Positions 54,544 through 64,000 of a stretch of DNA of 64,000 nucleotides are shown one piece after another. The DNA lies in the NCBI GenBank assembly GCA_037042915.1, contig CM073193.1:5952001-6016000 (forward strand). Reading direction: 5' to 3'. The position numbers and the translations under genes are program-made. Origin of the DNA: Auricularia sp. M13. Taxonomy: Eukaryota; Basidiomycota; Agaricomycetes; Auriculariales; Auriculariaceae. The notes below the pieces were generated by a model. It ran no database searches. It saw only the letters and a program-made list of their open reading frames with translations, and was not told the DNA's origin. Positions within the stretch are counted from its first letter, which is position 1; each line of letters starts with the position of its first letter.

Positions 54544-54912
54544 CCCGCGCACAGGGCATGAGTTCGGTGTCGCATCCGTTGTAACGCACGTCTCTCTCGC
54601 TTGACAATAACATCCATTTCTCCGGCTATCGTTCATTAGAGCTTTGACCTAGGGTTGGGCGGCCAGAGAAACTGCACGCGGGTTGCACGCAGGTGGAGGA
54701 GCACGCAGGGAATGTTCAAAAAAGCGGCGCCCAATACTGATCGCGAGCCCGGAAGTGGTCATCGAGAGTCGTTCTCTGAGACGACGCCATGAAGAAGTGG
54801 CAATGGGAATAGCCTCGTTCGGTACAGCGCCGAGAACCTTGAGCCCAAGTTAGCATCGTGTGCACCTGACCGCAACATGAAATCGATCCATTGAATATCG
54901 CACGAAGAGCGT
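54544..54912. other. Intergenic, no gene recognised
   Basis: 3' flank of the peptidase and 5' flank of the following hypothetical gene. No repeat or gene seen. Confidence 0.35.
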
Positions 54913-54950
54913 TTGGTCGAAAATAGGGAAGCCCGGCCTGGAATATTTCA

Positions 54951-55440
54951 GTGTCCGCACCTCGTACTCGTACCCACTCCATCTCGCCTAATACATCTTC
55001 TTTCTCCCCGCGAAGCGTCTTGCACGCGCCCATGGAGCGCCCGATGCACCTGCTTGACCAGCTGTGGAACCTACGAAGCCAGCCCGAGTTCTACAGCACG
55101 GCCGACAGCGACGACGCGTCCGAGCCTCTGCCGGACATCCTGGTCCGCCCGCGTAAGGGCGCTACCTGCAAGCCGCCGCACCTTAACGCGCCTGTGGACG
55201 ATTCAAGGAGTCTCCGTGCCACGCTGCAGCTCAACTGCTGCATCGCGACTGGCGGTGTCGTCCCGCGTGAGTTCCAGCTGGCCGTCGGCGAACTTCGAAG
55301 TCGTGCACCGCAAGCACGATGTTATCGTCCATGCATTCATTGGCCCCGGAAAAGTGGCGGCCACTGTTATACTGCACTTTATTTACCCTGATAAGTTCCT
55401 GATAATGGCTTCACCGCTAAATAATTTACAAGAAAGCATG
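54951..55440 (+). CDS. Hypothetical protein, probably two exons
   Basis: Not recognised. The frame from 54951 contains HLLDQLWNLRSQPEFY, PDILVRPRKGATCKPP and LRATLQLNCCIATGGVVPRE; in the last 150 bp a different frame looks better (NFEVVHRKHDVIVHAFIGP, KVAATVILHFIYPDKF), which suggests an intron near 55270-55295 or a frameshift. The second part resembles alternating beta strands. An ATG at 55033 (MERPMHLLDQL) is the likelier start. It is followed after about 90 bp by the HEN1 C-terminal pseudogene. Confidence 0.3.
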
Positions 55441-55532
55441 GTGCGATGAATGTGTGCATGCGCTCGTCTCCCTGCTAATAATATCAACAGTGTGACGGCT
55501 TCGTGAAATGGGGCCTTTTCTCCTATGCCTCA

Positions 55533-56290
55533 AGCCCTGTTCTCTCGTCTGCGGAAATTCTGGCGCTGATCGAGGCACGCTTGACCTTGCTGAATGAAGA
55601 CTCTTCTGAGTTGCACGCCCTGTGGTACTTCGCGGCGTCTCTGCTGCATGTGCCGGGAATCTGCGTCGGCTCGTCCGTGCTCTCCTCAGCAAACCTGACG
55701 ATTTGGAGGTGACTTATCCCTTCATTGCATTGGCGCGGTCCTCCGTCGTGTACTTGAAGTCTTTCGTACCACGGCCCAACAAGGACGAGGCGACATCTGG
55801 CCCTGCTGAATGGGAAACTGGCTCTGCAGGGTCATTGACGATTTCGGACGGCCCCGCATTCTCTGACGCGGAAGAGCTCATTGTTCCTGTCAGAGATACG
55901 TTCGACGCGCACCAAGAAGATGCCGATGACCGCGGGACCGACCTCCGTGCCTCGGGCTCCCGCTGTTCCAGCAGCGGATGGGACGATGACCCGATATACG
56001 ATGGCCCTCAACCGTGTTGGCCTATCACTGCATTCGACCCTGGCGCTGCGTCTTCCAGTGCCAGCGACTGGTCAACCTATGACAGAACCCGTTCGCGCTT
56101 GACTTTGCTATCACGCTAATGCTGCTCGCTTTTTTGCATTGCTTATCGCTGTCCTGCTTTTCTTACTAGCTTCAATAATCTGCATCGCAACTACTGGACG
56201 GTCCTGACTGGGATGCTGACGATCAGATTTGCATTGTCAACCCGTAAGAAGCTGGACAGTTCGAGAGAGGGACCCGGGTGCGCTCTCGGC
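55533..56290 (+). pseudogene. Partial copy of the HEN1 C-terminus and 3' flank
   Basis: From CTCTCGTCTGCGGAAATTCT on, this stretch matches 49348-50105 (the end of HEN1 and about 190 bp of its 3' flank) in the same orientation. Shared peptides include LTLLNEDSSELHALWYFA, DGPAFSDAEELIVP and YDGPQPCWP. It has a 4-nt deletion near 55636 (GCGGAAGGCGTC in the parent, GCGGCGTC here) and a 2-nt deletion near 56081, both shifting the frame. No methyltransferase domain is present, so it cannot encode the enzyme. It is a segmental duplication about 6 kb from its source. Confidence 0.85.
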
Positions 56291-56897
56291 TGCGTTGCGC
56301 TCGTTGCGTGGAGCTACTTCTTGAAGGCATGCCGGACTTTAAATGCGCCCGTGTCATGAAGGGCACCGTTCATCCACAAGTACACTGGCTACTCCAGATG
56401 GGACAGCGGGGCCTGGAGGGCCCGGACGCTGACTGCCCCACTCCACACTACCCGCCTGCACTACAGGCTGCTGCCAATGAGCATCACCCGTAGAACTCCG
56501 AGCCTCCAGGTGCAGCGCGGGCCCGCGGCTGCGCCGGGTGTAAGAGTCCCGGTGCGCGTCTATTACATAGACTACTATGATCGCGGGCTCTGACATCCTG
56601 GTCGTTTGTAGAGTACAGCCTGCAGCGCGCTCGAACCAATTGTTGGACAGCAGAAACAGCCAACATGTCGCTCCAATGAGCCGCAGAGTCGCTGAGGGCG
56701 CGCGCGTAGCTTCTGCGGGAGGAGTCGCGCTCCCTTGCGCGTACTAAACGAAGCATCCCTCTTCCTCAATAGTACGATGCATCAAAGGCAATCTGCGGCG
56801 CCATTCGTCTGAGTAACTAACTGAACCGGCAGCTATAGAAGTCGGACCCTGGTAGAAAAGGGAGCGGAAACCGCTTGTCTCTCTTTTCCCATTCAAC
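56291..56897. other. Intergenic, no gene recognised
   Basis: It lies between the duplicated HEN1 fragment and the second membrane-protein gene. Short frames only. Confidence 0.35.
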
Positions 56898-58525
56898 ATG
56901 GAAATACCCTCTCTGGAACAGCAGCAGCAACTTCAAGAGGCCTTGCGCCTCGTGAAACTCAGCGCCGGAATGCTCGAGCTGGGCACGGCACTGGCGCTAG
57001 TGTACGTACATCTTTTCTCTGCGATACCATTTACTAATCGCCTGTACAATTCCTACAGTCTCACGGGCATCGCGACCTTGCAAGTCTGGAATGTACGGGT
57101 ACCTCTTGATGGGTTTGGCTGTGGCTGAACACCTGATTGACAGTACTATCGCAACTTCCCGCAGGACGCGGGGAGCGTGAAGGCGTTGGTGCGTGCTAAG
57201 TTTCCCAGCCTTCAGCCTCCCACTGAGCTCATCCGCCCCAGGTTGCTACAGTGTAGTCTGTATCCGAGCGTTCTCACGGCGCTGCAATGTTGCCACTGAT
57301 GTCGTGATAGCTGTGCCGACACCCTGCACACGGCGCTCCTCCTGCACGCAACGTTTTATTATAGTATCACCTCATTCGGGAACTTTCCGGCGCTCGAGCC
57401 CCTGGTGTGGAGCCTCAACTCCTCCGTTATCCTCAACGGGATGGTGGCTTTCACCGTGCAGGCAAGTTACATACTAGCTTTCTTTGAATCGACATCCGAC
57501 TCGGCAAGAAGTACAACAACTGACCACTGGATGCAGACATATTACTGTCTCCGGGTCTACCGCCTCACTACAAGCGCCATAGCGGCCCTGGCATGCTGGA
57601 CGCTGGCGGTGCTTCGCCTGGGTTTTACGATCGCCGAGACCATCACGCTCTTCAAGTCCGGGAACCGCAGCGTCACGTCGACCCCCCTCTTCCGCTGGGA
57701 AATCACCGCGACGCAGGTCGTCGGCGCCGTCTCGGACATCGCGATCGCCACCTTCATTTGCCAGTCGCTCCTACGCCGGAAGACTCAGATGTCGCACACC
57801 GATAGGATGGTCGATAAGATCGTCGTGTTTACCGTCGGTACGTCGCCTGAGGCTTTCGATGAACCGCGCTTTCAGGCGGATAACCCCGTTCCATGATTAG
57901 GTTCTGGCCTCCTCACTGGCGTCGCTGCTCTGGCCGAGTGCATCACGGTATGTATTGTCGCGCTCAGTGTACCGGTCTCTGATCCTCGGACTCACTATGT
58001 ACACTTGCAGTGCCTCAAGTTTCCCGATAACTGTCAGTCCCGTCGTTTTCGTCACTGTCGTCTGCAGCAGCTTCCAGCTGACTCCCCGGCAGACATATTC
58101 CTCATCCCGTACAGCGCCGTCGCCAAGCTGTTCAACAACTCCATGCTGGCGTCGCTAAACGAGCGCGACTTCACACGCCGGGAGATCGCTACGCTCAGCT
58201 TCAGATTGGTCTCGTCGTCGCAAGCAGACAGCCGGCCTACGTTCAAGAAGGTACGTTCAGAGTCTGTGCAGGAGGGTGACGATTTGGATTGATAAAAGTC
58301 GCAGCCCGAGAATGCTACGATTGAACTGCGCGGACCGGGACAGAACACAATCGAGCTCACTACGATCCGTAGTTCTGAGCGGTCGCGGACGGTATGTCCT
58401 GCAGTGTACGAAATCCTCGCCCAGGGGCTTATGCTGACATCCTGCAGCTGGGCCAGAGGAGCCAGACGAGCATGGACAAGGCTTACGACCTGGAAGATGC
58501 GGATATCGCACATCAGCTGAGGTGA
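56898..58525 (+). CDS. DUF6534-like multi-span membrane protein
   Basis: Second member of the family seen at 28865-30372. Start MEIPSLEQQQQLQEALRLV; exon 1 ends at 57001 and intron 57002-57058 contains a TTACTAAT branch site. Hydrophobic segments in order: ELGTALALV joined to LTGIATLQVW, a span near 57300-57370 (HATFYYSITSFGNFPALEP), VILNGMVAFTVQASYI, TSAIAALACWTLAVLRLGF, TATQVVGAVSDIAIATFIC, then GLLTGVAALAECIT. The cytosolic C-terminal module has LFNNSMLASLNERDFTRRE, the position of LNARK in the family, and a hydrophilic tail ending DIAHQLR. At least seven introns; the last three junctions are tentative. Function of the family is unknown. Confidence 0.7.
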
Positions 58526-58814
58526 CGACTGGGAGTCCACCTCGGGTCCAGGGAAAAATACAAAGGTATAGCAGATCCGTCTCAGTCTCAGTCGTTATGT
58601 ATTATGGACGCTGTGGAATGTGTACATCGCTGGCAATCTGGTATTGCGCGTTCTTCGGGACTGTAACTATGTATTTGATTCGATATTCGTAGACACGCCG
58701 TGTAGCCCGTATGTTTTCTAACTGTATGCTTCGAATGGATGTTGTATTCTATGTTTCTGACATGGATCGCTAGCCTCGGAATGCTTGGATTAGAGTCGGT
58801 GTCTGACCGGCACC
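58526..58814. other. Short intergenic
   Basis: 3' flank of the membrane-protein gene, ending at the left terminus of the TIR element. Nothing recognised. Confidence 0.4.
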
Positions 58815-60110
58815 CACTGTGGGGGGAGCACCGGCTGCTGAGCAGCCGTCAAACGACTGTAAACGCACAAACAGCAGTTCACCTGCTGCTTTTGGCGCCG
58901 GCTGGTTTCCGGCTGGTTTTGTAGGCTGCTGAAAACGAGTCGGATGCCGCATGATTTTCAAACCACATACAAAACCTCCAGGAAAATATGAGAGAGATGG
59001 TCTATGACTCATTTCAAGCGAAATGGCAGGCCTCTGAGCATCAACACATGCTGCTCGCGCTACGAAACAGCAAAGTCACGTAGACCCGGCTGAACGGCCG
59101 GCATCACATCACGGACTCTACTTTCAGAGTCCGATTCAACCACTTTGTGCTCCCCGATACCCAGCCGACTCGTGCATTGCCCGCAGCGCTTAGCCGGCGC
59201 TATCTTGCCTAGCCAATACAGTGCAGCATTGCAGCCAAGACTCACGGCTGGCCCCCGTGCGCTTGACTGTAATGCGGCGCTGTCTCTGCGCTGGCGGCCC
59301 AGTCCAAGGAACTCCCCATTTCAGCAGCCCTTCAGAGCTCTAAGCAGGCCTCCGGTGCTCTCTTCTCTTTCTGTATGCCTTGCTTCTATTTCCTGCACTT
59401 TATACTCCCTGACATTTTCTGTTACAGTCTTCTTGTAGGTTCGTCACGGGACGTCGCAGACCCAGTAAGCACCGACCCTTCCGCCTAAGCGCAGCCCATG
59501 ACCTCGCTTTTTCAGTTCCACATGGTTGCTTCTGTACAAGGCCTCTCGTGGTCCTTGGTATTCGTTGTAGACATGCATCTGACCCGCGTCGAATCCAGCA
59601 TCGTCAACTTCGCTATCTACCTTTGTAAGGTCCGTGCTCACTTCTAAAAGCCACACTTGTCTCATGCTGACGTTGGTGTAGCATTGTTCATCCCTTATTA
59701 CCCCTGCACCGGTGACCGCGGACGCCAATGAGCGCGCTGGATGCAGATTGCAGCGCGGGCGCGAGCGTGTGCGGCCTGCTGGTAGTACACTCCTTTGTAC
59801 ATACATAGTGCCCCCATGTCATGCAGCAATACATTAAATTCACTTCTATATCTGTTTCATGTATCTGGACGAGCAAATTGGCTGAAATGAGCTTTTCCAG
59901 TCGCCAATCTGCGTTAAACCAGCAGGATTCGAAAATGCAACACCGTCTGATTTGTTTCATTTTCCGGCTGAAAATCCACCGGCGGAAACCAGCAGCCTGC
60001 CTGCTCGAATCAAGTAGAATTTGCTGAAAACAAGTCGGGTGCCGATTCGGAACCAGCAGGTTGACGGCTGGTTTGCCGTATGCTGACCAGCCGGTTCTGC
60101 CCCCACAGTG
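58815..60110. mobile_element. Non-autonomous DNA transposon with CACTGTGGGG terminal inverted repeats
   Basis: The left end CACTGTGGGGGGAGCACCGG and the right end, read on the minus strand, CACTGTGGGGGCAGAACCGG pair over about 29 bp with few mismatches and bound 1296 bp. Subterminal zones are full of GCTGGTTT/AACCAGC words, as in hAT-like elements, and TGCTGAAAAC followed by AGTCGG.TGCCG occurs near both ends in direct orientation (58926 and 60022). No transposase frame is evident and no clean 8-bp target duplication is visible (the flanks share only ACCG), so the element is old or composite. Family assignment to hAT is tentative. Confidence 0.6.
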
Positions 60111-60857
60111 ACCGCTGTGCCGCGGCGCGAACGGGCGCGCAAATCCTTGCAGTTGCAAACAAGCTCAAAGATGCCCAGGCACTCAGGCCAGAGTTGACAA
60201 GTGGCTGAAGCAGTTGCATCGAAGGCTCAAACTGTTTAATCCTGCATTGCGCTCGAAGAATTTCATGACTTATGATCCAGATCGATTTGATTTTAGAAGC
60301 ATTGAAATTGAGAAGCCTGTGCTCCAGACTGTGCATACTGTAACGGCGGTACAGACATGTGTTCCGTGTCAAAACGGCGGCGATAAGCGGACATAGCGAT
60401 TCGAAGCCGCGGACCGCCTGCGTCCCGCTGCGTGCAGTGCGCACCGCCAGCCGGCTCTTCAACTACCCGCCCGACTCTAGGAAGCGCAGCAGGAGTAGTA
60501 ATCGTTCCACTTGGATGTGAGACTCCCTAGGAAGCCCATCCCGTTGATATTCGAGGCGATTTACCTTACATGATCACTAGGATAATAGTGAGAAACCAGG
60601 CTTATAATTAATCCCCTTGCTTTGAGTTCTCACAGTACCCAAAGGCCTTGTGCAAGAGGTCCGGGGCTATCAATGCAGCCGCGAATCAGGAATTCGCGAC
60701 TCCGCACCATTCCCGCTGAGCCCGCACCGTCATCCCAGGCATAGACTGCCGCAGCACCCTCGTCCGCTGCACGGTGCCCGTTATAACACCCTCTTGTTTC
60801 GAACACCGACCCCTTCTTCTGTTGTTTCTTTTTCTCTTCCTCAACTCCTAGACTCCA
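60111..60857. other. Intergenic, syntaxin promoter side
   Basis: No gene recognised. The last 90 bp before the syntaxin start are pyrimidine-rich (TTCTGTTGTTTCTTTTTCTC), a usual fungal 5' leader. Confidence 0.4.
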
Positions 60858-62285
60858 ATGGCAAATAGGGACAGACTTGCGCAGCTCCGGGTACGCCAGC
60901 GTCTGCGCTCTGGGCGCTCATTGCTCACGGCAGTATGCAGGCTCAGCAGCAGGGCGGCGGCGGCGGCGGCCCAGGCTATGGCGGTGGTGGCGGCGGGTAC
61001 AACGAGTGCGTTACTACCGCCAGCGAGACAGCTTGAGTGACTGACGCCGGCCAGCTACCAGCAGCAGGGCTACGGCCAGCAGCAGCAGGGTTATGGTCAG
61101 CAGCAACAAGGTTACGGTCAGGAACAGGGCTATGGTCAGCAGCAATACGGCGGCGGCGGTGCCGGCGGCTACGAGCCGCGGCGGGCGAACCCTTACGCTC
61201 AGCAGGACGGCGGCGCGTACGAGATGAGCTCGCGGCCGTCCAACTACACGACCCCGCAACAATCTTACGCCACTGCCAATGGCGGCGGCGACGACCTGAG
61301 CGCATTCTACGCCGAGGCATGTCATATCTCAAAAATAAGGGGAAATGCTGACGGTCCGAATTTCCATGCAGATTGGGAGCATCCAGGACGATATCAAGCG
61401 CTACAACGAGAACGTCGGCGCCATCAGCGATCTGCAGCAGCGCTCGCTGAATAACATGGACGACAACGCGGCGCAGCGCAACCAGCAGCAGCTCGAGCAG
61501 ATCGTCGGCGAGCAGAGCCAGCTCTCGGCCTCGCTCAAGCGCCGCATCAAGGACCTCGAGCGCCAGGGCGGCAGCGGGCGCGACGCGCAGGTCAAGAAGC
61601 AGCAGACGGCGTTCGTCAAAGCCAAGTTCGTCGAGGCCATCCAGAACTACCAGCAGATCGAGCAGCAGAGCCGCACAAAATACAAGCAGCGCATGGAGCG
61701 CCAGTTCAAGATCGTCAAGCCCGACGCGTCGCCCGAGGAGGTCCGCGCCGTCGTCAACGACGAGTCCGGCGGACAGATCTTCTCGCAAGCGGTCAGTCGC
61801 TCATGCGCCTTTAACGCCGCATTGTGACACTCATTTGGCGTATCTAGTTGATGAACTCGAACCGCTATGGCGAGTCGCGAGCAGCGTACCGCGAAGTGCA
61901 AGAGCGGCACGCGGATATCAAGAAGATTGAGAAAACGTTGACCGAGCTCGCGCAGCTTTTCCAAGACGTTCGTCAGCTGCTGTTCCACGTTCGACGCGGT
62001 GCTGAATTTGCTTTTTTTCTGTAGATGAGCGTCCTCGTCGAGCAGCAAGACGAGACGATCAACGTCATCCAGAACAACGCGGTGAACATCGACCAGGACG
62101 TGCAGATGGGGTACAAGGACACGGAAAAGGCGGTCGACAGCGCGCGCGGCGCACGCAAGAAGCGTTGGATCTGCTTCTGGATTAGCGTCGTCATCATCAT
62201 CGTCGTCGTGTTAGTCGTGCTCTTCACCGTCAAGCCATGGGAGATCAAGAAGGCCGTGAGCAACAACAACGGCAACGGCAACTAA
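60858..62285 (+). CDS. SSO1: Plasma-membrane syntaxin (SSO1/2-like t-SNARE)
   Basis: Qa-SNARE for fusion of exocytic vesicles with the plasma membrane, acting with SEC9 and SNC. Six exons (60858-60890, 60941-61005, 61055-61316, 61372-61791, 61848-61967, 62025-62285) join in phase to 386 residues. The N-terminus MANRDRLAQLR is followed by a Q/G/Y-rich stretch with repeated GYGQQQ units, prion-like in composition. Then the Habc three-helix domain (DDIKRYNENVGAISDLQ, SLKRRIKDLE, KFVEAIQNYQQIEQQ), the SNARE motif spanning the last two exons (ELAQLFQD-MSVLVEQQDETI; zero-layer Gln about 308), and a C-terminal transmembrane helix at about 348-367. The third intron (61317-61371) begins GC rather than GT. 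Length is longer than yeast Sso1 (290) because of the N-terminal extension. Confidence 0.92.
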
Positions 62286-62838
62286 ACGAGAGCTTGACTC
62301 TGTGATCTTCGCGCAAATCGCGACACCATGCCAGTTCGTTACGGCGGCGACGACGACCCCTCATACTTGTACACAGCACGATCATGGACGTGTTTCACGA
62401 CTCAGACCCGACTTGTCCTGCACGGCCTGTCCCCCTCCCTCTCTCAGCCAGGCTCTATTCCTTGTCCCAATCCTCATCCTCATCCTCATCCTCTTTGACT
62501 TTGCTATTTTTGTCCCTCGTTCTTGGATATTGTCACGGTATATATTACACACGTCGCCGTCTCGTCTCGCTCCTGCAATCATCTCTTAATGCCCGCCTGC
62601 GGTTCCATGCATTCTCCAGGATGTCTGACTTTCATGGAGCCGGTCTCTCGCCCTGCTCTCGCTGCCGCCGCCACAGTATGCCCACCGGCGATACGGGCGA
62701 AAGCGCCTCCCCCGAGCATTGCTGACTACATGTAAACGTGCGGGCGCTCCGAATCCCAGTCTATCAAGGGTAGATCCACAGCGACACTTCGGTACATACT
62801 CGCGATTCCGCACAAGCCGGGTTTAACGGTAGCTGACA
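62286..62838. other. Intergenic, no gene recognised
   Basis: 3' flank of the syntaxin, with a short CTCATC tandem run near 62470-62492, and the upstream side of the decayed acetyltransferase. No start exon for that gene was found here. Confidence 0.4.
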
Positions 62839-63742
62839 TTGGCTGACGCTGGGCTGATATACCCTCTCAAGATCGACGAGACTACGGGCGAGCCGTACCT
62901 GCAACTCGCGCCGCCGTTCGAGCACATCGTGCTCACCCCGCAGCGGCTGAGCGACGTCCCAGCGGCGGTGCGCGAACGACCCGCGCGTATACATGTACAT
63001 CACATGCCCGCCGCTGCCGTACACCGAGCAGCACGCGCTAGCGTGGTGCGAACGGTGCACCCAAGAGAGCCGGGACACCCTCGAACAGCTGCGCCGCAGC
63101 CAGCAGTTCGTCGGCGCGTGCCCCGTGCGCGCTATACGCGATATCAGCGCCGCGCCGTTCGCAGAGGCGCCGCTTATTGGGGATTGTGGGTTTGACCGCC
63201 TGGCGGTGTTTCCTGGCCAGCCGGAGGAGGAGGAGAGGCGGCTCCGGGAGGAGAATTTGGCGAGGGAGGTGGGCGATCCGGGTATTATTTGGACTATTGC
63301 CAGCTGTGAGTTCGCGTTCAGCGTTCAGTCTGTCGAGCTCTCAGTGCAGCTTGATTCTGACCTAATGGTGCCCATGCGATCGCAGACTATATGGACCCGG
63401 CGCACCATGGGAAAGGCATCATGATTCGGCCGTCGTGCGCGCATTCATCGAGCAGTAGGCTGTCCCCTGCTCGAATGCGCACCATATCGTCGTCTCGGCT
63501 CTCACAGGCAACCGCGGCAGCGTGCGTGTGTTTGAGAAGAATGGGTTTACAGCGCCGCCGGATGTGCCGGACGTCGTTCAGATGACGGAGGCGGGCGAAC
63601 GGGTTTACACGTTCTGGAATGGAGATGTAAGCATCGGGCTGGCGGTAGCGGTGAGGAGAGGAAAACGAGAGTATGACTCGGTAGATTGGTCTTATTCTAG
63701 GTCGTCCATTTTGCAGCTGTTCTGAAGTTAGAAGGACTGTAA
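62839..63742 (+). pseudogene. GNAT-family N-acetyltransferase, decayed
   Basis: The GNAT pattern is clear: DETTGEPYLQLAPPFEHIVL and TPQRLSDVPAAV, then NDPRVYMYITCPPLPYTEQH, a strand IIWTIAS joined across an intron (63309-63396) to YYMDPAHHGKGIM, then VVRAFIEQ, HHIVVSALTGNRGSVRVFEKNGF (acetyl-CoA-side motif), and a last exon from 63707 (VVHFAAVLKLEGL). Three lesions break it: a frameshift at 62971-62976 between SDVPAAVR and NDPRVY, another at 63421-63424 after GKGIM, and an in-frame TAG at 63456-63458 where Trp is likely in the intact gene. There is also no ATG in frame at the 5' end. Splice sites remain good, so decay is recent. Sequence errors in GC-rich DNA could mimic part of this. Confidence 0.65.
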
Positions 63743-64000
63743 TGTATTTGGTTCATTTCGTTGGAGGGCTCCCCCCAGCGTCTAAGGCTACAGATGCGCA
63801 GACAGTGGAGAGAGCTGAGGAGAGGTGCTACAGAAACAGGTAAGGAACGTCGTGAGGGTCTGAGCGCACAGCGCGAAAGCAAGTTGAGAGCATAGTAACG
63901 AGCGGTAGATGTGCATGACAGCTGGAATGATGGAAAGGCAGGAGTAGGATGGAACAGAATGAGCGTGTGAAGTATATGATGGGGTGAGAGATTAGAGGGG

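Noticed and set aside
59688-60158. 156-codon minus frame near the right end of the TIR element
   Set aside because: Consists of subterminal repeat DNA (GCTGGTTT words); no transposase motif.
60370-60470. GATTCGAAGCC resembling a reversed tRNA T-arm
   Set aside because: The stem does not pair and no cloverleaf can be drawn.

Overview
The window is nuclear DNA of a filamentous basidiomycete, most likely an Agaricomycete. The evidence is short GT-AG introns (mostly 45-105 nt, often with CTAAC or CTGAC-like branch sites), compact genes on both strands, many F-box/LRR-type proteins, two DUF6534-like membrane proteins, a Zn2Cys6/fungal_trans regulator, a fungal SREBP and a Q/G/Y-rich SSO-type syntaxin. 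There is no bacterial, organellar or rRNA signal. All calls come from reading frames, splice phase and motifs; no database search was run.

Layout. 1-5.5 kb: the 3' end of a delta-9 fatty acid desaturase (OLE1-like, cytochrome b5 tail), an ACOT13-like hotdog thioesterase, an arrestin-like protein and CIA1 (cytosolic Fe-S assembly). 5.7-8.2 kb: a 171-bp hairpin repeat, then an F-box gene. 10-13.1 kb: a sterol-regulatory bHLH membrane protein (SREBP). 13.1-17.6 kb: no gene that I can support. 17.6-28.5 kb: an F-box gene, histidinol-phosphate aminotransferase (HIS5), an APH-fold kinase-like protein, a second copy of the 6.3-kb F-box gene with a nonsense codon near its N-terminus, a 728-bp palindromic mobile element, and another F-box gene. 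28.9-36.5 kb: a DUF6534-like membrane protein, a Zn2Cys6 transcription factor and an LRR-type F-box-family fragment. 36.5-43 kb: gene-poor, with one small spliced gene and a truncated F-box gene whose 3' end is antisense to a piece of its neighbour family. 43-50 kb: a large Ser/Pro-rich protein, the scavenger decapping enzyme DcpS, and HEN1 divergent from it. 50-64 kb: an F-box/LRR gene, an A1 aspartic peptidase with an altered second DTG, a broken copy of the HEN1 C-terminus, a second DUF6534-like gene, a TIR element, an SSO syntaxin and a decayed GNAT acetyltransferase.

Themes. Housekeeping genes (CIA1, HIS5, DcpS, HEN1, syntaxin, SREBP, OLE1) are interleaved with fast-evolving F-box copies, segmental duplications, pseudogenes and fold-back repeats, as expected in a region of active local rearrangement. 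DcpS and HEN1, both RNA-end enzymes, start 72 bp apart on opposite strands and probably share a promoter. The desaturase and the SREBP may be functionally linked through lipid homeostasis, but that is inferred from the families only. The strongest unexplained structure is the palindrome at 26434-27161, whose arms carry ATCCAA motifs at roughly 20-bp spacing.
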